Source: XN24 sp035514535
GTDB lineage: Bacteria > Pseudomonadota > Gammaproteobacteria > Steroidobacterales > XN24
Length of the DNA stretch: 64,000 nucleotides
Direction of reading: 5' to 3'
Assembly (NCBI GenBank): GCA_035514535.1
Contig: DATKAZ010000069.1
Span: 184,698 to 248,697 of the forward strand
In this document: positions 52,267 to 60,275 of the stretch, piece by piece
Layout: every line of letters begins with the position of its first letter
Position numbering within the stretch: position 1 is the stretch's first letter
Position numbers and translations under genes: made by a program
The notes under the pieces: model-generated
What the model saw: only the letters and a program-made list of their open reading frames with translations
What the model was told of the DNA's origin: nothing
The model's database searches: none

Positions 52267-53106
52267 TCACCCCCGTAAGACAGGACGTTGCGAGTGGCTG
52301 GACCGGATGCTGGCCCTGAGAATTCCGGAGCAGGTCACCAGTAATGCGGCGACAATCTTGCGCAGCACCATCCAGTCTCCGGGCTCAGGCACCAAGGCCT
52401 GTTCATGCAATCCCTCCCGCAGCGCCGCTCGCGACAGGCCGCCCAGCAGGTTGCGTCGCCGCCCGGTGATCGGCAGGTACAGGAATTCGCTCCAGCGCCC
52501 GTCGGCGCTGACGGACGACAGCGAGGCCCGGTTCGACACCGCTTCGCTGGCGTCGATCCGCAGCTGGTCGAGATTCACTTCCGGCCCCGCAGACAGCACT
52601 TCGCAGACCGGCACGGCGCCGGTATAGGTGCCGTCCACGTGCGATTCGAGGAACACATGGCTCACGTTGCGGCGCGATGCGCGCAGTACGGCGAGCGCGT
52701 CATCGGTGCTGTCATTCGTGCGCATGACCGGCACCTCCGGATCCAGCCAGGCGCCGGCCTGGTGACGCGGGTAGATCAGCGCGCTGCGCAGCCGCTTCGC
52801 CATGCGCCGGGGAAGTTCCTCGAGGATCTCGGCGCGTCGCTCTCGCCGGGTCAGGCGAACCATGTTCGTCACCGCGGTGAACGGCAGCTGGCGCAACACC
52901 ATGGCGGCGCGCGACGGAGGCAATGCCTCGAGCAGTCGGCCCGCGTGCCAAGAGCTCATATTGTCCAGCACCGGGGCCGCAAGGCGCGCGGGGACCGACT
53001 CGAGGTAATCGGCCGCGCTGGCGACGTCAAGTCCCTGCAACACCCGCGCCGCCGATTGCGGCGCATGCCCGAGGTACGCCAGGGAGAGTTCCGTGTCCTT
53101 ATTCAT
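52267..53106 (-). CDS. Soluble MgtE-N/CBS-like protein lacking the channel domain
   Basis: A 279-residue protein resembling the cytosolic part of MgtE: helical repeats (RVLQGLDVASAADYLESVPARLAAPVLDNMSSWHAGRLLEALPPSRAAMVLRQLP) then a CBS-like part (AGAWLDPEVPVMRTNDSTDDALAVLRASRRNVSHVFL). A short C-terminal hydrophobic stretch follows (VLRKIVAALLVTCSGILRAS), too little for a pore. It may be a regulatory subunit for MgtE, or a Mg sensor for the adjoining MscS. The start ATG 53106 follows AGGTCGA; spacing to its neighbours is 2 and 6 bp. Confidence 0.75.
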   Translation of the reverse strand: MNKDTELSLAYLGHAPQSAARVLQGLDVASAADYLESVPARLAAPVLDNMSSWHAGRLLEALPPSRAAMVLRQLPFTAVTNMVRLTRRERRAEILEELPRRMAKRLRSALIYPRHQAGAWLDPEVPVMRTNDSTDDALAVLRASRRNVSHVFLESHVDGTYTGAVPVCEVLSAGPEVNLDQLRIDASEAVSNRASLSSVSADGRWSEFLYLPITGRRRNLLGGLSRAALREGLHEQALVPEPGDWMVLRKIVAALLVTCSGILRASIRSSHSQRPVLRG

Positions 53107-53935
53107 CGACCTCTCCCGCCAGCATGACTGAGGCACGTTGCAGGAACATCGCCGCCGGAACGATTTGCCGCCCCTCGACATTGACCAGGATGACGGCCGT
53201 GGCAGTGACCTCGAGCACGCGGCCCTCGATGTCGCCTATGCGGGTTCGCTCGCCGGGTTCGAGCATTCGCTTCAGCTCCTGCGCGGCGATCAGGTTGGCG
53301 ACGAAGTCCCGTGAACCGAAGCCGAAGGCCAATGCGACGCTCAACAGCGCGCCGCCGAGGAACACCGCCGCCAGGATCATCAGGAAGGTGACGTTGATGC
53401 CGATCTGGTCGAGGCCGATCACGATCGCCGTCGCCAGCACGGCCACCTGCACCGCCAGCCCTGCCGATCTGCCCTGTGCAGACCCGGTGGACGAGACTGC
53501 CGCCGACACGATGTCGCGCAACAAAGTACTGAGCAGGAAGCCGGCGAGTGCGATCAGGACGCCCGCGATCAAGGTCGGCAGATAGTCGACGATCCGGTCG
53601 AGCCAGTTCGAGAATGCATCGAGACCCGCGACCCGCGCTGCAACTGCAGCAAACAACAGGATCACCGCCCAGAACAACAGGTTGCCGATCAATGCCAGAG
53701 CGGGCTCCGAGAGTCTCAGGCTGCGGGAGTTCATGCTGCGGCCAAGGCGTTCCAGGCCGCGGTTGAGCGCTGTTCCCGACCGTAACGCGATGGCGCGCAG
53801 GATTCGCGCGACCAGCCAGCCGATCCCCATGACCGCCAACGCCGCGGCGGCGAGCGGCAGATATCCACCGATGCCCTGCAGCGCCCCCGAGAGCGTTTCG
53901 AGAAACGCCTCCGACCAGGCAACGAAACCGTCCAT
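53099..53935 (-). CDS. MscS-family mechanosensitive channel (TM-helix type)
   Basis: A 278-residue protein with about five membrane helices: one near residue 22-45 (YLPLAAAALAVMGIGWLVARIL), one at ALALIGNLLFWAVILLFAAV, one at LPTLIAGVLIALAGFLLSTLL, and a pair ending VAVLATAIVIGLDQIGINVTFLMILAAVFLGGALLSVALAFGFGSRDFVANLIAA. A short MscS beta domain follows (RTRIGDIEGRVLEVTATAVILVNVEGRQIVPA). This is the conserved TM-helix/CmpX-like branch. The strong ribosome site GGAGGAG before ATG 53935 fixes the start. It is first in the operon with the two MgtE-type genes. Confidence 0.85.
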   Translation of the reverse strand: MDGFVAWSEAFLETLSGALQGIGGYLPLAAAALAVMGIGWLVARILRAIALRSGTALNRGLERLGRSMNSRSLRLSEPALALIGNLLFWAVILLFAAVAARVAGLDAFSNWLDRIVDYLPTLIAGVLIALAGFLLSTLLRDIVSAAVSSTGSAQGRSAGLAVQVAVLATAIVIGLDQIGINVTFLMILAAVFLGGALLSVALAFGFGSRDFVANLIAAQELKRMLEPGERTRIGDIEGRVLEVTATAVILVNVEGRQIVPAAMFLQRASVMLAGEVDE

Positions 53936-54127
53936 ATGACTCCTCCAACGAAGGTGGCTGGCACCGCGCGGGATCGCGGGCACTCGCATGCCCGGACCGC
54001 CGGTTTCCCGATACCTTACTTGGATTCGCCGCAAACGGCCCGCCCGGACATTCAGGCGGCGTCACGATGAACGCAGTGCAACCGGACACTCCGGGTCAGG
54101 CTGGCTGCGGAGTTCAAGCGCCATTAG

Positions 54128-54158
54128 AAAAGGCCCGGCGGTTGCCCGCCAGGCCTTT
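54128..54158 (-). terminator. Rho-independent terminator of the OmpW-OmpA gene
   Basis: On the minus strand a stem of AAAGGCC and GGCGG paired with CCGCC and GGCCTTT (one asymmetric base) closes a GCAA loop, followed by TTCTAA. It lies about 30 bp after the OmpW-OmpA stop. Confidence 0.75.
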
Positions 54159-54186
54159 CCATGACTCGCATCGACAGCTTGCCGAC

Positions 54187-55266
54187 CTAGTCCAGGATGC
54201 GCAGCTCGACGCGGCGGTTTGCCGCGCGGCCTTCGTCGGTCGCGTTGTCGGCGATCGGCGAGCTTTGGCCGTAGCCTTTTGCCGTCATCCGGCTGCGATC
54301 GATCCCGCCGGCGGCAAAGAACTCGAGCACGGCGCGCGCGCGACGCTCGGACAAGCCCTGGTTATAGGCCGCGGCGCCCACGGAGTCCGTGTGCCCGGCA
54401 ATCTCGAACCGCAGCTCCGGATGGCGCTTCAGCGTTTCCACGGCCTCGCGCAGTGACCCGCGCTCGTCCGCGGTGATCACGTCGGAGTCGAAGGCGAAAT
54501 TCACGCCTTCGAGGACAATGATCTCGCCCGGCGCAGGAGCCGGCGGCGGCGGCGGCGGGGGCGGCGGTGCGGGCTCAGCCGGCGGCGGCGGGGGCGGGGG
54601 AGGCGGCGGAGGCGGAGGCGGCGCAGCGACCGGTACGGGGGCGGAACGACCGAAGCGATAGCCTAAGTGCAGCCCGAAGACCCATGGGTCGACCTGGATG
54701 GTGCCAAGCTTCTGCCCGTTAAGGGTCGCGTCCGAATCGATATCGATCCAGCGAATTGCGTAATTCACGAACCAGTTGTCATTGATGCCGACGTCGATGC
54801 CCGCTTGCAAGGCCAGGCCGACCGAATTGTCGAGCTTGAGGCCGTCCGGCTTTTCACCCGAGAACAGGGTGTAGTTCACGCCCGCGCCGACGTAGGGACG
54901 GAAGCGTGATTCCGGCATGAAGTGATATTGCAGGCTCAGCGTCGGCGGGATGTGTTCCACCTCGCCGCCAAGTACCGGCGGAGCGAGGTTGTTCTCGTAG
55001 ACCTTGAAGCCGTGATTCCACTTGTCGGAAGCCAGCAGTTCCACGCCCCAGTTGTCCCTGAACATGTAGGTGACATCGAACGTGAACCGCTCGTCCTTGT
55101 GAACCTCGAGGACCGTGGAATCTTCCAGCCTCAGGTTCTTGTCCTTGGGAGCCAGCTGGCTCCAGCCTGCACGGACCAGCCAGTCCCCTTCCTTGGCGAG
55201 CGCGCCTTCCGGCACTGCCACGCACAGGAGACCGGCGACCAGAATACTCAGTGTTGCCCTGATCAT
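54187..55266 (-). CDS. OmpW-type barrel fused to OmpA peptidoglycan-binding domain
   Basis: A 359-residue outer-membrane protein. Residues 1-~24 are a signal peptide (MIRATLSILVAGLLCVAVPEGALA). Residues ~25-210 are an OmpW-like 8-strand barrel (WLVRAGWSQLAPKD, NWGVELLASDKWNHGF, LGGEVEHIPPTLSLQYHF, FRPYVGAGVNYTLF, GLALQAGIDVGINDNWFVN). A poly-Pro linker (two long runs) follows. Residues ~250-359 are the OmpA C-terminal domain (FAFDSDVITADERGSLREAVETL, AGHTDSVGAAAYNQGLSERRARAV, ANRRVELRI) that binds peptidoglycan. The start ATG 55266 follows GAGGTAAAG. The usual OmpA barrel is replaced by OmpW. Confidence 0.88.
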   Translation of the reverse strand: MIRATLSILVAGLLCVAVPEGALAKEGDWLVRAGWSQLAPKDKNLRLEDSTVLEVHKDERFTFDVTYMFRDNWGVELLASDKWNHGFKVYENNLAPPVLGGEVEHIPPTLSLQYHFMPESRFRPYVGAGVNYTLFSGEKPDGLKLDNSVGLALQAGIDVGINDNWFVNYAIRWIDIDSDATLNGQKLGTIQVDPWVFGLHLGYRFGRSAPVPVAAPPPPPPPPPPPPPPAEPAPPPPPPPPPAPAPGEIIVLEGVNFAFDSDVITADERGSLREAVETLKRHPELRFEIAGHTDSVGAAAYNQGLSERRARAVLEFFAAGGIDRSRMTAKGYGQSSPIADNATDEGRAANRRVELRILD

Positions 55267-55411
55267 CGTCTTTACCTCGATCATATCCCTATGGATGAAT
55301 TCCGTTTCCGGCACGGCCGGACGCCATGCCGATGGTCGAATCCGGCACGCATTCACTCACTAGTTAAGACCCGGGCGACATCGTCCACCATACGTAGTGT
55401 TCCCGATGGGC

Positions 55412-58216
55412 TCAGGCCTCCAGCACGCAGACGGGGAATGATGCCAGCAAGGCCCCGGGGCGCAGGTCCGGCATTGCCGTGCCAGTGAACAGGTGTCGTG
55501 CACCGGCGAAGCCCTGCACTTCTGGCGCGAGCAGAGTGTCGGCCCATGCGTCGCCATCGAGCTCGAGTCGCTCCGGTTCCCTGACGGCCTCCGCGACCAG
55601 GCGCGGCACGACCACCAGCAGCGCCTGCTCGCCGTGGCGGCGCACGAAGGCAAGCAGGCGGTGCGCGGCCGGCCCCGTCGCCTCGACGGGCTCATAGCTG
55701 CCCCCGGCGAACAGCGCCGGTCGTCGGCGCCGCGCCGCCAGCAGCGCCGTCAGCAGCGCGAGCTTCAGGCTCCCGTCGCGCCACTCGCCGAGCAGCGGGC
55801 GCAGGTCGCTCAGGCCGCCGTTTTGCTCCAGCATGGCGCGGCGCGCCGCGTAGTCCACCGGGCGGCGATTGTCGGGGTCCACCAGCGAGAGGTCCCAGCA
55901 CTCCGTGCCCTGGTAGAGGTCCGGCACGCCCGGCGTGGTGTACTTGAGCACCACCTGCGCGAGACTGTTGATCGCGCCGGCCGGCGCGATTCGATCCACC
56001 AGGCGCTTGAGCTCGCGCAGGAACGCCTTGCTGCGTTCCGGGTCCAGAGTGTCCCGCACGAATTCCGCGAGGCCGGCCTCGTAGGACTCGTCCGGGCGTG
56101 CCCAGTGGGTCTCGAGTTTTGCCTCGCGCGCAGCCTTGATCATGCAGGCCTCGATGCGGGCGGAGAAATCGGCCATCTGCGTCGGATCATCGGCCGACAA
56201 GCGGATCGGCCAGGCGCCCGCCACCGTCTGGTAATACAGGTACTCGGCGCTGCGCGAAGGCGCCGGCGCGTCGGCCACGAGCCGCCGCCGGGAACGGTTG
56301 AGGCGGGAGAAGCGGCGCAGCGCCTGCGCCCACACCTCCGGCAGTTCGCTCAGCACCGCCAGTCGCGCCCGTACGTCTTCCCCGCGCTTGTGGTCATGGG
56401 TCGCGGTGGTGAGCATCGCGGCCGGCGTTTCCTCGCTGCGGCCCGCGGCCTCGTGATGGAAAGCGGCGACGCTGACACCCCAGCGGGACGGCTCACTGCC
56501 GACCTCGTTGAGGGCGATGAAGCGCGTGTGGCGGTAGAAGGCCGTGTCCTCCACCGATTTCGCCGTCACCGGCCCGGTCAGCTGCTGGAACTTGCGCGCG
56601 ATCTCCCGGATCTCGCCAGCTTCATGGGTCTCGCCGTCATCGGGCCGCCAGCGCGCCAGCAGGACGTGGCGAATGAATTCATAGACCGTGTCGTCGACCA
56701 GGCCGGGGGCCTTGATGGCCCGCCGCGTCGCCCAGGTGATATAGCGCTCGTCCGTCTCGGACGCAGCGCCCTCCGCAATGTAGGTGCGGTAGACGGGAAA
56801 CCGCGCCACGATGTCGGTGAGCGCCTCGCGGATGGCCTGATAGGTGAAGTCCCGCGTCCCCCGGTGACGCTTCGCCAGCCGCGTGAGCCGTCGGGCGAGC
56901 ACGGTGAACTCACTCGACAGATTGTTGCGCAGGATCTGCGGTTTGGCCCGCTCGACCTCGGTCTCGAAGTCGCGGGCCTCCGGCACGAAGCGCTGGTAGA
57001 TGCGCGTCATACGCTGCTCGCTGTCCGGGGCGATCAGCAGGCCGGTCGCCTGGGACATGAAATCGTAGCCCGTCGTGCCGTGGACGGGCCACGCCGCCGG
57101 CAGCCGCTCGAAGGGGGCGAGGATCTTCTCGACCAGCAGATACAGGGGTCGCTCTCCGGCCTCCTCCCCGAGGCACCGGCCCGCCTCGGCCTGCAGCTTC
57201 CGGCAGTAGCCGGCCGGGTCGTAGAGTCCGTCCACGTGGTCCAGCCGCACGCCACTGACCTTGCCGGCGCGAATCAGCGCCAACAGCAGGACGTGCAGCC
57301 GCTCGAACACAGCCGGGTCCTCGACCCGCAGGCCGGCCAGGTCGTTGATGTCGAAGAATCGCCGGTAGTTGATCTCGTCGGCGGCGACCCGCCAGTAGGA
57401 CAGCCGGTAGGCCTGCTGCTCGAGCAGCGTGTGCAGGGCCCGGAAGCTGCGCGGGTCTCCCGTCCGGCCCGCGAAAGCCTCCGCCGCAGCCTCGAGCTGG
57501 GCACAGCGGGCGGGACTTGCTGCGAGCACCGCGAGTTCCGCCTTCAGTGCCGCCGCCACGGCCTTGGCCTCCTGCGGTGCTGCGCGACCCAATTCCTCCG
57601 CCATTGTCGAGATCGATTGCGGCAAGGCCGCCGGCGCGCGCTGAAGAATCGTGTGGTAGCTGCGCGGGCAGATGGGAAAGCAGTGCTGGTGATACCAGAC
57701 GGCGTAGCGGCCGCCGCCGGGGTCGAAGTGCAGCGCCAGCGCGCCGGATTCCAGCACTTCTCCGTAGGGCGCCCCGAGGAAGGGCACCAGCAGCTTGCCC
57801 GCGAGGGTCTCCTCGGCCGAATGCCAGTCGATGTCCATCCACTTCGCACGGCCGGCCTCCTGGCCCCACTCCAGCACGTCCAGCCAGACCGGGTTGTGCG
57901 CTCCGCCCACGCCCATGTGATTGGGGACAAAGTCCACCAGCAGGCTCATGCTGGCGCTGTGCAGCGCCGCGCAGAGCCGGTCCAGCCCGGCCTCGCCGCC
58001 GAGTTCCGGGTTGATGCGCGTATGGTCCACCACGTCGTAGCCGTGCTGACTGCCGGGGCGCGCCATCGTGATGGGGGAGGTGTACAGGTGGCTGATCCCC
58101 AGTGCCGCGAGGTACGGGACGATCGCCGCGGCCGCATCGAAATCGAAGCCGGCATGCAGTTGCACCCGGTAGGTCGCGCGCGGAATGTCAGGCTGCTGCC
58201 TTGCTCCGCCGCTCAT
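55412..58216 (-). CDS. treY: Malto-oligosyltrehalose synthase TreY
   Basis: A 934-residue GH13 enzyme that isomerises the reducing-end alpha-1,4 bond of maltodextrins to alpha,alpha-1,1. It has the family start IPRATYRVQLHAGFDFDAAAAIVPYLAALGISHLYTSP, HGYDVVDHTRINPELGG, nucleophile region GVRLDHVDGLYDPAGY, acid YLLVEKIL and TATHDHKRGEDVRARL, then GVPDLYQGTECWDLSLVDPDNRRPVD. The start ATG 58216 overlaps the treZ stop (ATGA). TreY makes the substrate for TreZ, giving trehalose from glycogen-derived dextrins. Confidence 0.95.
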   Translation of the reverse strand: MSGGARQQPDIPRATYRVQLHAGFDFDAAAAIVPYLAALGISHLYTSPITMARPGSQHGYDVVDHTRINPELGGEAGLDRLCAALHSASMSLLVDFVPNHMGVGGAHNPVWLDVLEWGQEAGRAKWMDIDWHSAEETLAGKLLVPFLGAPYGEVLESGALALHFDPGGGRYAVWYHQHCFPICPRSYHTILQRAPAALPQSISTMAEELGRAAPQEAKAVAAALKAELAVLAASPARCAQLEAAAEAFAGRTGDPRSFRALHTLLEQQAYRLSYWRVAADEINYRRFFDINDLAGLRVEDPAVFERLHVLLLALIRAGKVSGVRLDHVDGLYDPAGYCRKLQAEAGRCLGEEAGERPLYLLVEKILAPFERLPAAWPVHGTTGYDFMSQATGLLIAPDSEQRMTRIYQRFVPEARDFETEVERAKPQILRNNLSSEFTVLARRLTRLAKRHRGTRDFTYQAIREALTDIVARFPVYRTYIAEGAASETDERYITWATRRAIKAPGLVDDTVYEFIRHVLLARWRPDDGETHEAGEIREIARKFQQLTGPVTAKSVEDTAFYRHTRFIALNEVGSEPSRWGVSVAAFHHEAAGRSEETPAAMLTTATHDHKRGEDVRARLAVLSELPEVWAQALRRFSRLNRSRRRLVADAPAPSRSAEYLYYQTVAGAWPIRLSADDPTQMADFSARIEACMIKAAREAKLETHWARPDESYEAGLAEFVRDTLDPERSKAFLRELKRLVDRIAPAGAINSLAQVVLKYTTPGVPDLYQGTECWDLSLVDPDNRRPVDYAARRAMLEQNGGLSDLRPLLGEWRDGSLKLALLTALLAARRRRPALFAGGSYEPVEATGPAAHRLLAFVRRHGEQALLVVVPRLVAEAVREPERLELDGDAWADTLLAPEVQGFAGARHLFTGTAMPDLRPGALLASFPVCVLEA

Positions 58217-60003
58217 GCCGTCTCTTCGTGCAGCCACCAGGCCGCGGACCAGGCCGGCATGACACACCCGTCCGGCGTGCCCGGCTCCGGCCACGCAAAC
58301 AGGCGTTCACCATCCGGCATCGCCGGCAGCGTGCCCGGCGCATCGCCCAGGTTGGCCGCCAGCGACAGGCGCGCGCCGTCAGCGAGTGTCCAGGTGACCG
58401 AGAGCCCGCGCGCGTCCCAGCGGTGCCACTCTGCCGGGCCGCCGGGCGCGCCGGCCAACAACGGCACGATTCGCTCCCGGCGGAGGGTCAGCAACCGCGT
58501 GACAAAATCACGAAATCTACGCCCGGCAACCGAGGGGTCGGCGCCGAGGCGCGAGGCCTCGACAGTGGCGGCGGCGGCGGGGTCCGGGATCCGGGCACGC
58601 GCCGCCTCGCTGGCGAAGGCCGGGAAACTCGCGAACTCCCGGCGTCGTCCCGCGCGCACCGCGCTGGCCAGTTCTTCGTCGAAGTCACAAAAGTACAGGA
58701 ACGGCGACTCGGCAAGCGACTCTTCGCCCATGAACAGCATGGGCACCTGGGGGGCGAGCAGCAGCACGGCGGTCACCGCCTGCAGGGCATCAGGCGCGGC
58801 GAGCCGGCCGATGCGCTCGCCGAAGGCGCGGTTTCCGACCTGGTCGTGGTTCTGGAGGAAGCTGACGAAGGCCGTCGGCGGCAGGCCGGCAGCCGGCTCG
58901 CCCCGCGGGCGGCCGCCACGGTGCCGGGAAGGCTCGCCCTGGTAGACGAAGCCCTCGGCGAGCGCGCGGCCGAACACGGCCACCACATCACCCTGGTAGT
59001 CCTCGTAGTAGCCGCCTGACTCGCCGGTGAGCACGACATGCGCGGCGTGGTGGATGTCGTCATTCCACTGGGCGGCAAACTCCCCACGGAGCCAATGCGC
59101 CTCGTTGGCGTCGTTCTCCAGCACCAGGTGCACGTGCCGGCCGGTGATGGCCTCGCGCACCCGCGCGCCGAGCTCGGCGAGAAAGCCGCTGCGCCAGCGC
59201 TCGTCGATCGCGTGCACGGCATCGAAGCGCAGGCCGTCGAAACGGTACTCGTCCAGCCAGTAGAGCGCGTTCTCGATGAAGAACTCGCGCACTTCCGCGC
59301 GGCGAAAATCGATCGCCGCGCCCCAGGGCGTCTGTGCGTCCGCCGTGAAGAACTCGCGCGCATAGACATGCAGGTAGTTCCCGTCGGGACCGAAATGGTT
59401 GTACACCACGTCGAGCAACATCATCAGCCCGCGGCCGTGCGCCGCATCGATGAGGCGTTTCAGATCTTCCGGACTCCCGTAGGCGCGGTCGGGAGCGAAC
59501 AGCAGGACACCGTCGTAGCCCCAGTTCCAGCGGCCCGGGAAGTCCGCCACCGGGAGGAGTTCCACGGCAGTGACGCCGAGTTCGGCGAGCTCGTCCAGGC
59601 GCCGGCGCACGCCGTCGAAGTCCCCGGTCGCCGAGAAAGTCCCGACATGCAGCTCGTAGATCACCGCCTCTTCCCAGGGCCGGCCGCGCCACTCGGGGTG
59701 TGCCCAGCGGTATGCGCCCGAATCGACCACCAGCGACGGGCCATGCGCGTCCTGCTGCTGTGCGCGGGAGGCCGGGTCCGGCACCGCGAGGCCGTCCGGC
59801 AGCAGGAAGCGGTAGGGCGTGCCCGGTGGCGCCGAGTCAGTCTCCAGTTCGAACCAGCCGCCACCTGAGGCTTGCATGGGGACTGCGACCCGCGCATCGC
59901 CGAGCTGCAGCGCGACCTCGGCAACCGAAGGGGCCCACAGGCGGAAACGCGTGCGGCGACCGTCCGTCTCAGCTCCCATCGGCAATCTGCGGCGGCAGTA
60001 CAT
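58213..60003 (-). CDS. treZ: Malto-oligosyltrehalose trehalohydrolase TreZ
   Basis: A 596-residue GH13 enzyme that releases trehalose from maltooligosyltrehalose. It has an N-terminal CBM48-like part (TRFRLWAPSVAEVALQLGD), then VIYELHVGTFSATGDFDGV, LLDVVYNHFGPDGNYL, nucleophile GLRFDAVHAI, VLENDANEAHWL and FLQNHDQVGNRAFGERI. The start is ATG 60003: removing the adjacent MITE restores a GAGG 8 nt upstream of it, supporting this start over ATG 59979. Today the 5' leader is the element's end, with only a weak AGG. Confidence 0.94.
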   Translation of the reverse strand: MYCRRRLPMGAETDGRRTRFRLWAPSVAEVALQLGDARVAVPMQASGGGWFELETDSAPPGTPYRFLLPDGLAVPDPASRAQQQDAHGPSLVVDSGAYRWAHPEWRGRPWEEAVIYELHVGTFSATGDFDGVRRRLDELAELGVTAVELLPVADFPGRWNWGYDGVLLFAPDRAYGSPEDLKRLIDAAHGRGLMMLLDVVYNHFGPDGNYLHVYAREFFTADAQTPWGAAIDFRRAEVREFFIENALYWLDEYRFDGLRFDAVHAIDERWRSGFLAELGARVREAITGRHVHLVLENDANEAHWLRGEFAAQWNDDIHHAAHVVLTGESGGYYEDYQGDVVAVFGRALAEGFVYQGEPSRHRGGRPRGEPAAGLPPTAFVSFLQNHDQVGNRAFGERIGRLAAPDALQAVTAVLLLAPQVPMLFMGEESLAESPFLYFCDFDEELASAVRAGRRREFASFPAFASEAARARIPDPAAAATVEASRLGADPSVAGRRFRDFVTRLLTLRRERIVPLLAGAPGGPAEWHRWDARGLSVTWTLADGARLSLAANLGDAPGTLPAMPDGERLFAWPEPGTPDGCVMPAWSAAWWLHEETA

Positions 60004-60006
60004 GCC

Positions 60007-60038
60007 TAGGGCCTGTTCACAGTTGGCCGGTCGCCGCG
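60007..60038 (+). repeat. Left terminal inverted repeat of the MITE (with flanking TA)
   Basis: A 32-bp arm beginning TAGGGCCTGTTCACAGTTGG. It matches the reverse complement of 60244-60275 with one mismatch. Confidence 0.9.
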
Positions 60039-60273
60039 ACGGAGGCCATTTTTCCGCCAGCCAAGGCGCCGCGAGCGCCGTGTAGTCACTCTACACCAGC
60101 GAGCGGCAACGCCGGATGGCGGAAAAATGGCCCCGTCCCTCCGGGTTGTGCCCCGGATCGCGCCATGCGGCGTTACTCGTCGTTCGTTTGGAGTCACCAG
60201 ACTTCTCTCCTCGTGCCTTGCCTGGCGCGATCCGGGGCGACAACGCGGCGATCGGCCAACTGTGAACAGGCCC
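60009..60273. mobile_element. 265-bp MITE-like palindromic element inserted at TA
   Basis: Terminal inverted repeats of about 30 bp (one mismatch) flanked by TA on both sides, as left by Tc1/mariner- or IS630-type transposition. Inside are two large hairpins: a perfect 16-bp arm pair at 60044-60059/60117-60132 with further inner pairing (GTGTAG/CTACAC), and a perfect 15-bp pair at 60151-60165/60223-60237. It has no coding capacity, so it would need a transposase in trans. Removing it with one TA rejoins glgX and treZ as CTG-TAG-GC-ATG with a GAGG 8 nt upstream, strong evidence of insertion. Confidence 0.85.
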
Positions 60274-60275
60274 TA
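60244..60275 (-). repeat. Right terminal inverted repeat of the MITE (with flanking TA)
   Basis: Mirror of 60007-60038. Its terminal bases complete the glgX stop codon (TAG). Confidence 0.9.

Noticed and set aside
54539..54620. Long GGC/GCC-rich run in the OmpW-OmpA gene as a possible sequencing error or frameshift
   Set aside because: The frame stays open and both flanking domains are intact and in the same frame; it encodes a poly-Pro linker.
55493..58945. 1150-codon plus-strand frame opposite treY and treZ
   Set aside because: Antisense shadow of GC-rich coding DNA; the minus strand encodes full-length TreY with catalytic motifs.
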